26,400 nt of DNA, from positions 1-26,400 of the forward strand of contig JAGRAY010000005.1 of assembly GCA_020434375.1 (NCBI GenBank), read 5' to 3'. Below the pieces are notes generated by a model. It did not search any database. It was given only the letters and a program-made list of their open reading frames with translations, and was not told the DNA's origin. This DNA comes from Bdellovibrionales bacterium (lineage in GTDB: Bacteria > Bdellovibrionota_G > JALEGL01 > JAGRAY01). Position 1 is the stretch's first letter. Every line of letters begins with the position of its first letter. A program made the translations under genes and the position numbers. Positions 7,907 through 16,093 of this stretch are shown one piece after another.

Positions 7907-8836
7907 TTATTTGGGTTTCTGCTTTGAAAGCCTATATTCTTGATACTGTTTTCCTACATGAAAACAGATGTCATTGACTAAACCCATTAGTGGAAAAGCT
8001 ACGGCCTCTTTCAAACTAATTTCGCCGTTCTTGATATTAAGCAGGATCTCGTGATTTATCTTAACAAATAGACGTACTAGTTTTTTAAAAACGTTTACAT
8101 CTTTTGAGGCAAAAGACTGCTTCGCTTGGATTTCTGAGTGTTCATTCAGACACTGGGCAATGCCACGACCATAGGTAAACCATGTATGCCACATACTAAA
8201 TAGAGTTGACCGATGTCGATGTAAAACAATGGCTTTTTCACTATATGCGAATTGATATCCACGCGCCTTAATTTTGTAGCCAAGATCAATATCATCTCCT
8301 GCAGCAAATCGAAAGTGCGGGCTAAAACCTCCTACTTCTCTCAGTATATTTCGTCGGAATGAACAATTGGCAGTAATCACATAGTCGAGTGTGCCGTCAA
8401 TATTAAATTGATGCCTATGAAGGTGTTGGTAATGATCTAAAAATTTTTCTGACAATGTATTAGCTTTCCAAGACATCGTTTTTCCAGCTACTCCCGCAAT
8501 CATAGGATTGTCATAATAAGACCCTATGATACGCGTTGTCCATTGAGGTTCAACCACTGTATCGTCATCCAGAAATCCTATGATATCCGCTTTCGCTAAT
8601 TTTAATCCTGTATTTCTAGCTGTAGCTGGTCCCATATTATTTTGACATATAAATTGAAGCGGAAATGTCCATTGACCTTTGCAAATGATCTCCTTTTTTT
8701 TGATCTGATCTGGGCTTCCATCGTCTACAACAATTACTTCAAAATTGCTCATCTCTTTATTTAGGCTGTTCAATAGACTTTGAAGCCACTCAGTTCTTTT
8801 ATACGTTGGAATAACAATGCTAAGGTCACAAGGCAT
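7907..8836 (-). CDS. Glycosyltransferase, GT2 family (GT-A fold)
   Basis: Product of 309 residues. It opens with the GT2 signature 'LSIVIPTYKR', then D38-D39 in 'VIVVDDGSPD' and the metal-binding DDD at 90-92 ('IGFLDDDTVV'). 'GDDIDLGYKIKARGY' at 180-194 corresponds to the ED/DD catalytic-base motif of the galactosyltransferase-type C-terminal domain. It is an inverting transferase acting at the cytoplasmic membrane face, most likely on the same surface glycan as its neighbours. It is divergent from the capsule-synthesis-like gene, with 66 nt between the start codons I prefer. No strong promoter motif was found in that gap. Confidence 0.9.
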   Translation of the reverse strand: MPCDLSIVIPTYKRTEWLQSLLNSLNKEMSNFEVIVVDDGSPDQIKKKEIICKGQWTFPLQFICQNNMGPATARNTGLKLAKADIIGFLDDDTVVEPQWTTRIIGSYYDNPMIAGVAGKTMSWKANTLSEKFLDHYQHLHRHQFNIDGTLDYVITANCSFRRNILREVGGFSPHFRFAAGDDIDLGYKIKARGYQFAYSEKAIVLHRHRSTLFSMWHTWFTYGRGIAQCLNEHSEIQAKQSFASKDVNVFKKLVRLFVKINHEILLNIKNGEISLKEAVAFPLMGLVNDICFHVGKQYQEYRLSKQKPK

Positions 8837-8902
8837 TGGTTCTTAGTATACATGAACTTTGTACTTAATGATTCAAATGTGCCCGTGTTATATTCTTCGC
8901 AC

Positions 8903-11029
8903 ATGTCTAAAGTAGTATTTTTCACGCCGACAGGACTTATTAGATTTCATCAGGAGCACGAGCTCGTCCTGGCACACATGTTAAGGCGATACGGAGCCGA
9001 TGTTTCGTTCTTGTCGTGTGATCGTCTTTTAAAAGATGACTGTTTTCCGACCTTGAGTTGTCGTGACTGTGCATCTAGAACAGCTTTTCAAAAGGTTGTC
9101 TGGCCAGAGCTATCTATTGACTGGATTAATAATTATTCTGATGAAAAGGCCATCCAACCACATATAGAAGCAATTGATAAAATAGCCTCAAAGCATCTTC
9201 GCAATTACGAATTTCTTGGTAGACCTTTAGGGAAATGGTGTGAATCCACATTGTTTACGCGATATAAAGTGACCCATATCGATATTGGTGACTCAATTAA
9301 GGAAAAAGCCTATCGAGCCCTCATACGAAATGCTGGAATCGTGTTGGTCGCCTTAAACAATTTTTTTGATAAACATTCCCCAGATATTTTAGTGACATTT
9401 AATGGCCGTTTTTATCTTCAACGAGTTGCTATTGAAGAATCAAAGCGACGAAATATCAAATTTATTTGCCATGATCGTGGAAGTCGACCACAGACAATTG
9501 ACCTTCGCAGCAATGGACATATCAATGAATACCATGAGTTAAGAGACTATTGGAATCAGAATAAAAGTAGACCACTTAGTAAAGACGCCATCGTTTTTAT
9601 TCGCCGTCTGATGAAAAATAGACGATCTGGAGGTGGTATCATTTCAAAGAGCTATAGTCCATCAGCCTCTCACACATCAGGCATTCGTGAACAATTAAAC
9701 CTGGACAACAATCCAATTGCACTGGCATTTCTAAGTTCGCGAGATGAGGTTGCTGGGCTCGAGGGATTCGACGAGTTGTTTTCAAGTCAAATTGACTGGT
9801 TAAGGCAAATTATTCAATACGCCAGAACTCGGTTAGACATTAACTTTGTGATCCGTGCCCACCCTAATCTTGGCAAGAATCCTTACTGCAATGCAGATGA
9901 ATATTTCCTTAGTGTTTTACAAGAGCTTCGCATCGAGACAAAACATTGTAATAATATTCGAATTGTACTGCCTACAGATTCTGTTAGCACGTACGAGCTT
10001 ATGGACTCTGCAATATGGGGCTTAAGTTATGCATCATTCGCAGGTCTCGAAATGGCTTGCCTTGGTAAACCCGTTTCTATTTTTCGAAATTGCATGTATT
10101 ACGGTCTCGACTTTGTTGATTCTTATGTGCCAGACAAAGCATTGGATCATTTCCTGCACTCATTTTTTAAAAAACGAGAACACCTAGACATCCAAATCAT
10201 CGCATCTCGTTTTTATTTTTTATTTCACTCTCTAACGAGTTTTCCGATTCCTTACACACTTCCGATGAATTGGGATCAGTCACTAATTGATCTTACTTTT
10301 CCATCACCCGTTATCTCAGTCAATGATTACGAGAATGCCCTTTGTAAATACATAGTGAAAGGGACGACTATTAGTACAAAGATATTATTTGAGTTTCAAG
10401 ATACCGGACCCATGAATATCGAACGCGACACTCAAGAACAATTTTTTCTATTGACTCCATCGAGCATATATCCACCCAACGCACAAAACATATCTCCTAA
10501 AAAAATGTTGTTTATCTTCAAAGCGCCAAAAGGAAGCTTGACATCTGGAGATTGGCCTTTAGATGTTCTCGAGCAGATAAATCTTCATGCCATGGATGCT
10601 CATTTGAGGAACATCGTTGATCAAGCAGTATTACAAGGGTGTCAAGTGAAAGTTTTATTCATTGGTGATGCTGCTACGATAGAAAGATATTCGAAAGAAA
10701 CTATAGTCTCTCCTTCATTGTTCTCAAAAATGAAAACAATAAGTTCTTGGTTTCATCCTTTTGTTTATTTTGTGAGTAAATATCTTTGGAACACATTTCG
10801 TACAAATCTTAGCTCGCAGCGTTATTTGACTGATGCAATTAAGCAATTTGATCCTGATGAGATTAAAATTTCTGAAGAAATGAAAGCAATGATTCCACTC
10901 TCTTATACAAACCAAGTGTCCATTTATGATTCTGACAAATTTGTGCAACGAGAGTCATTTTCTCAAAACATAACCTCTGACACTAATTCATATGATGTAA
11001 ATCAAATAAATAAGAATAGACGTCCATAA
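8903..11029 (+). CDS. Capsule-polysaccharide-synthesis-like protein with extra C-terminal domain
   Basis: From the ATG at 8903 the product is 708 residues. The frame extends to 8780, but that would overlap the divergent GT2 gene, and the sequence MSKVVFFTPTG reads as a natural Rossmann-like N-terminus. The middle region resembles capsule-synthesis/Kdo-transferase-type GT-B proteins: 'VIRAHPNLGKN', then 'YASFAGLEMACLGKPVSIF'. An early 'LVTFNGRF..QRVAIEESKRR' is typical of proteins that look up a partner glycan chain. The last 200 or so residues, including 'LFIFKAPKGSLTSGDWPLD', match no family I know. A glycosyltransferase role in building the surface polymer is likely. The 3' end overlaps the convergent UbiA gene by 42 nt. 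Confidence 0.75.
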   Translation: MSKVVFFTPTGLIRFHQEHELVLAHMLRRYGADVSFLSCDRLLKDDCFPTLSCRDCASRTAFQKVVWPELSIDWINNYSDEKAIQPHIEAIDKIASKHLRNYEFLGRPLGKWCESTLFTRYKVTHIDIGDSIKEKAYRALIRNAGIVLVALNNFFDKHSPDILVTFNGRFYLQRVAIEESKRRNIKFICHDRGSRPQTIDLRSNGHINEYHELRDYWNQNKSRPLSKDAIVFIRRLMKNRRSGGGIISKSYSPSASHTSGIREQLNLDNNPIALAFLSSRDEVAGLEGFDELFSSQIDWLRQIIQYARTRLDINFVIRAHPNLGKNPYCNADEYFLSVLQELRIETKHCNNIRIVLPTDSVSTYELMDSAIWGLSYASFAGLEMACLGKPVSIFRNCMYYGLDFVDSYVPDKALDHFLHSFFKKREHLDIQIIASRFYFLFHSLTSFPIPYTLPMNWDQSLIDLTFPSPVISVNDYENALCKYIVKGTTISTKILFEFQDTGPMNIERDTQEQFFLLTPSSIYPPNAQNISPKKMLFIFKAPKGSLTSGDWPLDVLEQINLHAMDAHLRNIVDQAVLQGCQVKVLFIGDAATIERYSKETIVSPSLFSKMKTISSWFHPFVYFVSKYLWNTFRTNLSSQRYLTDAIKQFDPDEIKISEEMKAMIPLSYTNQVSIYDSDKFVQRESFSQNITSDTNSYDVNQINKNRRP

Positions 11030-11860
11030 TAGGGAAGTAATGATTAAAGATCGATCGGTTAAAAATGTTTCGATCGGATCGCCGCCGTGGCCCTTTTGCG
11101 TTAACATGAGATAGCGAAACACTCCAAAAATAACAAAAGGGACCGTTAAAAGTAAGTGATGATTAAATTTTGCAACGGTTGCTTGGTCTAGGCAATAAAG
11201 AGCATATGCGATAATCGCGCACGCGGAGGTAATCGACAAAACTTGATCAAGGAAGGGTTCCGAGTAGTAATTGAGAACTTCCCTATGCTTAGACGAATCG
11301 CCCACGCTTGCTGTAAGTTCGTTACGTCTTTTATCTAACGCAATGAAAAGAGACAATAGAAATGTGCACAGCACCAGCCACGATGACAACGGCACATTCG
11401 CTGCGGCAACTCCCGCAAGAGCTCTCCACACAAAACCCAAGCTAACAATGATCACATCTAATATTGCGACGTGCTTTAAATACATCGAATAAAGAACATT
11501 TTGAATCAGGTAAATGGCCAGGATCAATAGCACTGCTTTTCCAAGAAAGGCTCCCGCTGACAAACCTAAGGCGAGGCAAACCAAAGCTAAACCAGTTGCA
11601 TACCGCTTGGAGACTAAGCCACTGGCAATCGGACGCTTTGACTTTTTCGGATGAAGCTGATCTCGAAGTCGATCTTGCCAATCGTTGAAAATATAAACCG
11701 CACTAGACGCAAATGAAAAAGCTCCAAAACACAATACTCCCTTCATCAAAACATTTGTATCAAAAACATGTCTTGAGAAAAACACGCCTGCTAGGCATAA
11801 AACATTTTTAATCCATTGGTGAAATCGGAGAGTGTGCAGTAATATTCGGATTTGATTCAT
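10988..11860 (-). CDS. UbiA-family polyprenyl-phosphate phosphoribosyltransferase (DPPR synthase-like)
   Basis: Product of 290 residues with about eight hydrophobic helices. The first Asp-rich motif is N59-D60-x2-D63-x3-D67 followed by HPKKSKRPIASG. The second is 'YSMYLKHVAILDV' ending at D135, with R146 in 'GFVWRALAG'. The 'HP.K..RPIASG' version of motif 1 is characteristic of decaprenyl-phosphate 5-phosphoribosyl transferases (Rv3806c type), which join PRPP to polyprenyl phosphate, rather than quinone prenyltransferases. The divergent neighbours, DprE1- and DprE2-like, are the next enzymes of the same pathway, which makes the assignment firm. No 5-phosphatase is visible. Its start codon is only 25 nt from that of dprE1. 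Confidence 0.88.
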   Translation of the reverse strand: MNQIRILLHTLRFHQWIKNVLCLAGVFFSRHVFDTNVLMKGVLCFGAFSFASSAVYIFNDWQDRLRDQLHPKKSKRPIASGLVSKRYATGLALVCLALGLSAGAFLGKAVLLILAIYLIQNVLYSMYLKHVAILDVIIVSLGFVWRALAGVAAANVPLSSWLVLCTFLLSLFIALDKRRNELTASVGDSSKHREVLNYYSEPFLDQVLSITSACAIIAYALYCLDQATVAKFNHHLLLTVPFVIFGVFRYLMLTQKGHGGDPIETFLTDRSLIITSLLWTSILIYLIYII

Positions 11861-11885
11861 ACTCAGCTACTATGATGATTGAAAA

Positions 11886-13187
11886 ATGAAAGAAACAGAA
11901 GGATATTTTTCGTGGGGGCGCCTTAAGAAAACAACACATACCATTTTTGAACCCACGCTATCGAGTGATTTCAATCGTATACTGGATCAAAGCCGGCCGT
12001 GGTTACCCTATGGACGAGGCCTTAGTTATGGAGATGTATGCACTAACAACAGAAATATCTTGGTTTCAACCCGAAATTTGTGTGAATTTATTGAGTTCGA
12101 CGCTACGACCGGTTTGCTTAAATGTGGGGCCGGCGTGCGTTTTGATCAAATTATTGATGCGTTTTTGCCTTTGGGTTTTTTTATTCCAGTAACCTTGGGT
12201 ACCAAGCGAGTAACCGTTGGTGGAGCTATCGCTAACGATGTACACGGAAAAAATCACCATATCTCTGGAACCTTTGGTTGCCATGTTCGTGAAATAGGTT
12301 TGCAAAGATCAGATGGTGTTTTTGTGTGTTCACCGAACAAAAATGTTGATCTTTTTAGAGCGACCATTGGTGGCATGGGATTGACCGGTTTAATACTATG
12401 GGCTCAAATTCAGTTGCAACCCGGCTGCAGCCCATGGATTCGTGCTGAATGGATTCCATTTCACAATGTCAATGAGTATTTAGATCTTTCACAACAATCA
12501 AAAATGTATGAGCACACTGCAGGATGGATTGATCTATTAAACCTTAGCAACGGCATGGGTAGAGGTATTTTATTTAGAGGTGCTTTCGAAGCTAGCCCGC
12601 GCCACCTGAAACGCAAGATGTCTCTACCGATACCATTTGAAATGCCAAATAGCCTCGTTCAGCCATGGAATATGAAATTATTTAATGACTTTTACTTTTG
12701 GAGCAATTCAAAGCGAAAACTCGCAAAACTCGTTGATTATAACTCGTTCTTTTTCCCGTTAGACGCACTTTTGAATTGGAACCGGATGTATGGGCGCCGA
12801 GGATTTTTTCAATATCAATGTGTTATACCCTTGCCAAGCAGCCAAAATGTTCTTGGCAAATTAATAGCCATTCTTCGAGACAATCACGCGTCAAGTTTTT
12901 TAGGCGTTATCAAGACATTTGGTTCGATAGTTTCCCCTGGAGTGCTTTCATTCCCTAAAGAAGGCGTGACACTTTCAGTTGATTTACCTAACGAAGGGCA
13001 TCAAACATTGAATTTAATGAATCGACTGGACAACTTAGTTGCCGATTCTGGAGGTGCGGTTTATCCTGCTAAAGACGCTCGCATGCAAAAGCAACATTTT
13101 GAAATTTTTTTTCCACAATTCTCAGAGTTTTCTAGATGGATCGATCCCCATGTAAGTTCTGATTTTTTAAAAAGAGTGACCTCGTGA
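11886..13187 (+). CDS. dprE1: DprE1-like FAD-dependent decaprenylphosphoryl-ribose 2'-oxidase
   Basis: Product of 433 residues, close to the mycobacterial enzyme. The VAO-type FAD domain shows 'YGRGLSYGD' (42-50), 'GGAIANDVHGKNHH' (112-125) and 'TIGGMGLTG' (160-168). The substrate domain has 'YPAKDARM' with K396 at the place of the catalytic lysine (K418 in M. tuberculosis). The position matching the benzothiazinone-targeted Cys387 is S364 ('VTLSVDLP'). The enzyme oxidises polyprenyl-phosphoryl-ribose at C2 to the keto form; DprE2, encoded immediately downstream with a GTGA overlap, reduces it to the arabinose epimer. Together they make the D-arabinofuranose donor. Confidence 0.9.
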   Translation: MKETEGYFSWGRLKKTTHTIFEPTLSSDFNRILDQSRPWLPYGRGLSYGDVCTNNRNILVSTRNLCEFIEFDATTGLLKCGAGVRFDQIIDAFLPLGFFIPVTLGTKRVTVGGAIANDVHGKNHHISGTFGCHVREIGLQRSDGVFVCSPNKNVDLFRATIGGMGLTGLILWAQIQLQPGCSPWIRAEWIPFHNVNEYLDLSQQSKMYEHTAGWIDLLNLSNGMGRGILFRGAFEASPRHLKRKMSLPIPFEMPNSLVQPWNMKLFNDFYFWSNSKRKLAKLVDYNSFFFPLDALLNWNRMYGRRGFFQYQCVIPLPSSQNVLGKLIAILRDNHASSFLGVIKTFGSIVSPGVLSFPKEGVTLSVDLPNEGHQTLNLMNRLDNLVADSGGAVYPAKDARMQKQHFEIFFPQFSEFSRWIDPHVSSDFLKRVTS

Positions 13188-13933
13188 AACATTCTCTAAA
13201 AAAAGTTGTCATTTTTGGAGCCTATTCAGATATTGCCAAAGCCTTACTCTGGAAATTATGTGAAGACCAAACCGAATTTTTATTGGTGGGGCGTCACCAA
13301 AAACCACTAGATGACCTTTCGAATGCATTACAAAAGCGCGGCGCGCCATTAGTTATAACTAAAACATGTGATTTATCCAATATTCAGGAACATCAAACGC
13401 TATTTGATTTTATCGAAACCCAGTTTTATGGGTATGATACGGCCTTTATTGCTTACGGTAATTTACCCGACCAACATCAGTGTGAGAACAATCCCGAGCA
13501 TGTTTTAGAGCCGCTTTTAACCAACTACGTATCTGCCTGTTCGATTCTTTTATTTTTGGCAAAAAATATGTGTATCAGAAAACATGGTGTCATTGGTGTG
13601 ATTACCTCTGTTGCGGGTGATCTTGGGCGTAAAACAAATTATGTTTATGGTTCGTCAAAGGGAGGTTTGAGTATTTTCCTAGAGGGCCTTCGCTCAAGAT
13701 TGGTTCAATATAATATAGATATTGTTGATATTCGACCTGGATTCGTTGATACACAAATGACCTCGCAGTTTTCAAAAGGATTTTTGTATTCAACCCCTCA
13801 AGCTATTGCACCAAGAATTTTTAGTGCATTAAAACAAGGTCGAGCGGTCGTATATGTGCCCTTTTATTGGAAATGGATATTGCTTGCTTTAAAATGCGTT
13901 CCAAGAGGACTGCTTTCAAGGCTCCCCATTTGA
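13184..13933 (+). CDS. dprE2: DprE2-like short-chain reductase, decaprenylphosphoryl-arabinose synthesis
   Basis: Product of 249 residues starting with GTG inside the dprE1 stop (GTGA). It is a short-chain dehydrogenase with a nonstandard nucleotide loop (FGAYSDIAKAL, 11-21) in place of TGxxxGIG, as is common in DprE2-type proteins, and the catalytic set S142, Y155 and K159 (YGSSK). 'IRPGFVDTQM' (183-192) follows as usual. It would use NAD(P)H to reduce polyprenylphosphoryl-2-keto-ribose to D-arabinose. The C-terminal hydrophobic stretch ('YWKWILLALKCVP') may associate it with the membrane, where its lipid substrate lies. Function is inferred mainly from the pairing with DprE1. Confidence 0.85.
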   Translation: MKHSLKKVVIFGAYSDIAKALLWKLCEDQTEFLLVGRHQKPLDDLSNALQKRGAPLVITKTCDLSNIQEHQTLFDFIETQFYGYDTAFIAYGNLPDQHQCENNPEHVLEPLLTNYVSACSILLFLAKNMCIRKHGVIGVITSVAGDLGRKTNYVYGSSKGGLSIFLEGLRSRLVQYNIDIVDIRPGFVDTQMTSQFSKGFLYSTPQAIAPRIFSALKQGRAVVYVPFYWKWILLALKCVPRGLLSRLPI

Positions 13934-13934
13934 T

Positions 13935-13963
13935 TTCACATTTGACGATAGGATCAGTATAAT
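13935..13963 (+). promoter_or_regulatory. Sigma70-like promoter of the nonulosonic acid operon
   Basis: TTCACA (13935-13940, 5 of 6 consensus) and a perfect TATAAT (13958-13963) are separated by 17 bp, just after the dprE2 stop and 41 nt before the legB-like ATG. This is the best promoter match I found by eye, and it suggests the seven-gene cluster is transcribed separately from the D-arabinose genes. Confidence 0.65.
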
Positions 13964-14004
13964 TATGAAATATCCACTCATGAACACAACTGTCTGTAAA
14001 TTCA

Positions 14005-15009
14005 ATGAAATCTAAGCACGTACTCGTCACAGGAAGCGATGGATTTATCGGGTCACATCTTACTGAAGCCTTAGTGCGTGATGGCCACAATGTTCGTGCG
14101 TTTACCTATTATAATGCATTTAATGGACATGGTTGGTTAGATCGCGTTTCAAAAGACACTCAACAGTCACTCGATATTCGCTCGGGAGACATTCGTGATC
14201 CATTTTTTGTGAAAGATTGCATGAAAGGAATCGATATTGTTTTCCATTTGGCTGCTCTTATTGGTATTCCATATTCGTACATAGCACCCGACGCCTACAT
14301 TGAAACAAATATAAAGGGTACTCTTCATATTCTTCAGGCTGCTAGAGAGTCAGGTGTTGAGAAAGTTTTGCATACGTCTACAAGCGAAGTTTATGGCACG
14401 GCCAGATCTGTCCCTATGACAGAAGAACATTCTCTTTTAGGGCAATCACCTTACGCGGCAAGCAAAATTGGCGCAGATCACCTGGCACTTTCCTTTTTTC
14501 ATTCTTTTGATCTTCCAGTGTGTATTGTGAGGCCATTTAATACCTATGGTCCTAGACAATCCACGCGTGCGTTTATACCTACGGTGATCACACAAATTCT
14601 CAAAGGCCAACGTGAACTTAAACTTGGTTCGCTCTCGCCAACGAGAGATCTAAATTTTGTTGAAGATACGGTTAATGGTTTTCTTGCCATTGCTGCGTGC
14701 GAAGAATCCCATGGTGAGACATTCCACCTGAGCAGTGGATTTGAAATATCCATGGGTGAAGTTGCTCATCTTATTGGAAAGACTTTGAATAAAGATCTCA
14801 AAATTATAGAGGATCAAAAGCGGGTGCGCCCTTTGAAAAGCGAAGTACTTCGACTTTTTGGAGACAACACCAAGACAACACTTAAAACGGGGTGGAAACC
14901 AAAGTATGGTGGTCTCAGTGGTTTAGAAAAAGGCCTAAAATTAACAGCAGAGTGGTTTGGCAATCCAAACCATCTGACTTACTACAAGAATGAAGGTTAC
15001 ACCGTTTGA
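14005..15009 (+). CDS. legB: LegB-like nucleotide-sugar 4,6-dehydratase
   Basis: Product of 334 residues, an extended short-chain dehydrogenase with G10-x2-G13-x2-G16 (GSDGFIG) and the dehydratase active site T126-S127-E128 ('TSTSEVYG') plus Y150-x3-K154. The overall sequence ('FTYYNAF...GHGWLD', 'RPFNTYGPRQS.RAFIPT') resembles LegB, which converts UDP- or GDP-GlcNAc to its 4-keto-6-deoxy form at the start of legionaminic acid synthesis. It is the first gene of the cluster, 41 nt behind a good promoter, and is followed by the LegI-like synthase. In the usual pathway an aminotransferase (LegC) acts next; it is absent here. Confidence 0.87.
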   Translation: MKSKHVLVTGSDGFIGSHLTEALVRDGHNVRAFTYYNAFNGHGWLDRVSKDTQQSLDIRSGDIRDPFFVKDCMKGIDIVFHLAALIGIPYSYIAPDAYIETNIKGTLHILQAARESGVEKVLHTSTSEVYGTARSVPMTEEHSLLGQSPYAASKIGADHLALSFFHSFDLPVCIVRPFNTYGPRQSTRAFIPTVITQILKGQRELKLGSLSPTRDLNFVEDTVNGFLAIAACEESHGETFHLSSGFEISMGEVAHLIGKTLNKDLKIIEDQKRVRPLKSEVLRLFGDNTKTTLKTGWKPKYGGLSGLEKGLKLTAEWFGNPNHLTYYKNEGYTV

Positions 15010-15028
15010 TAATTTTACTAGTTCAGTT

Positions 15029-16093
15029 ATGAAACCTGTTTGTGTCATAGCCGAGGCAGGTGTTAATCATAACGGCGACATGGTTCTTGCTCGTCAGCTT
15101 ATTGATTCAGCTGCCTCTTGTGGCGCAGATTTTGTTAAATTCCAATCGTTTCGCGCAGCGCATCTTGTAACTCAAGATGCACCAAAAGCCCAATATCAAA
15201 AGCGCACTACTGGAATACAACAAAACCAATATGAAATGCTTAAAGAACTTGAGCTTTCAGAAGATCAACATTTTATGCTGCAAGCACACTGCAAAAAAAG
15301 AAACATCGGATTTTTATCGAGTCCTTTTGATATTGAAAGTGCAATATTTTTAGTTAAAACACTTGGGCTTACGACCTTAAAAATTCCATCGGGAGAACTA
15401 ACAAATGGTCCATTTCTTTATGAGTTAGGCTGCCTTAAGGCTTCTCTGATTATTTCGACTGGAATGAGCACACTAGATGAAATAGAAGGCGCACTTAAAT
15501 TAATTCTTTTGGCACAAGATCAGCTTAATCCCACGAGTGAACTTTTTGACACTCCTTACAATATAAACCGTGGAGCACAATTATTAGCCAGTCGAATAAC
15601 GCTTCTACATTGTACTACTGAATATCCTGCTCCTTTCAGCGAGATTAATCTAGAAGCAATGAGTACGATGACTCAAGCATTTCAATTGCCAGTGGGTTAC
15701 TCAGATCATACAACGGGTATTTCGATTTCATTGGCAGCTGCAGCGCTTGGGGCATCGGTGATCGAAAAACATTTTACGCTAGACAAGACTCTGCCTGGAC
15801 CCGATCAACAGGCATCTATAGAGCCTCATGAACTCAAAGCTTTGGTAGCAGGAATACGTGAAATCCAACAAGCCGTTGGAAACGGAAATAAAACTCCAAG
15901 CCCCTCTGAGATAAAAAACCGCGATATCGCTCGCAAAAGCCTTGTTGCTTCAAGGTTCATAAAAAAGGGTGAGGTTTTTTCACGTGACAATATCGAGGCA
16001 AAGCGTCCTGGAACAGGATTATCACCCATGCGCTATTGGACTATTTTGGGAACTAAGGCAAATCGTAATTTTGAAAAGGATGAATTGATTTGA
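15029..16093 (+). CDS. legI: NeuB/LegI-type nonulosonic acid synthase
   Basis: From the ATG at 15029 the product is 354 residues and begins MKPVCVIAEAGVNHNGD, as LegI and NeuB proteins normally do; an in-frame ATG at 14990 would add 13 residues and overlap legB by 20 nt. The N-terminal TIM barrel contains 'FVKFQSF', 'PSGELTN', 'LLHCTTEYPAP' and 'GYSDHT'. The C-terminal SAF/antifreeze-like domain starts near 'RDIARKSLVA' and ends with 'RPGTGLSP'. The enzyme condenses PEP with a six-carbon amino sugar to make a nine-carbon acid, with legionaminic acid the best guess from the neighbours. The next gene's TTG overlaps the stop (TTGA). Confidence 0.88.
   Translation: MKPVCVIAEAGVNHNGDMVLARQLIDSAASCGADFVKFQSFRAAHLVTQDAPKAQYQKRTTGIQQNQYEMLKELELSEDQHFMLQAHCKKRNIGFLSSPFDIESAIFLVKTLGLTTLKIPSGELTNGPFLYELGCLKASLIISTGMSTLDEIEGALKLILLAQDQLNPTSELFDTPYNINRGAQLLASRITLLHCTTEYPAPFSEINLEAMSTMTQAFQLPVGYSDHTTGISISLAAAALGASVIEKHFTLDKTLPGPDQQASIEPHELKALVAGIREIQQAVGNGNKTPSPSEIKNRDIARKSLVASRFIKKGEVFSRDNIEAKRPGTGLSPMRYWTILGTKANRNFEKDELI

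Noticed and set aside
8780..8902. Longer N-terminus for the capsule-synthesis-like protein
   Set aside because: The extension overlaps the divergent glycosyltransferase gene and does not resemble a domain; the ATG at 8903 gives a natural start.
13942..13963. TTGACG as the -35 box of the leg promoter
   Set aside because: The distance to TATAAT is only 10 bp; TTCACA seven bases further upstream gives the normal 17-bp spacing.
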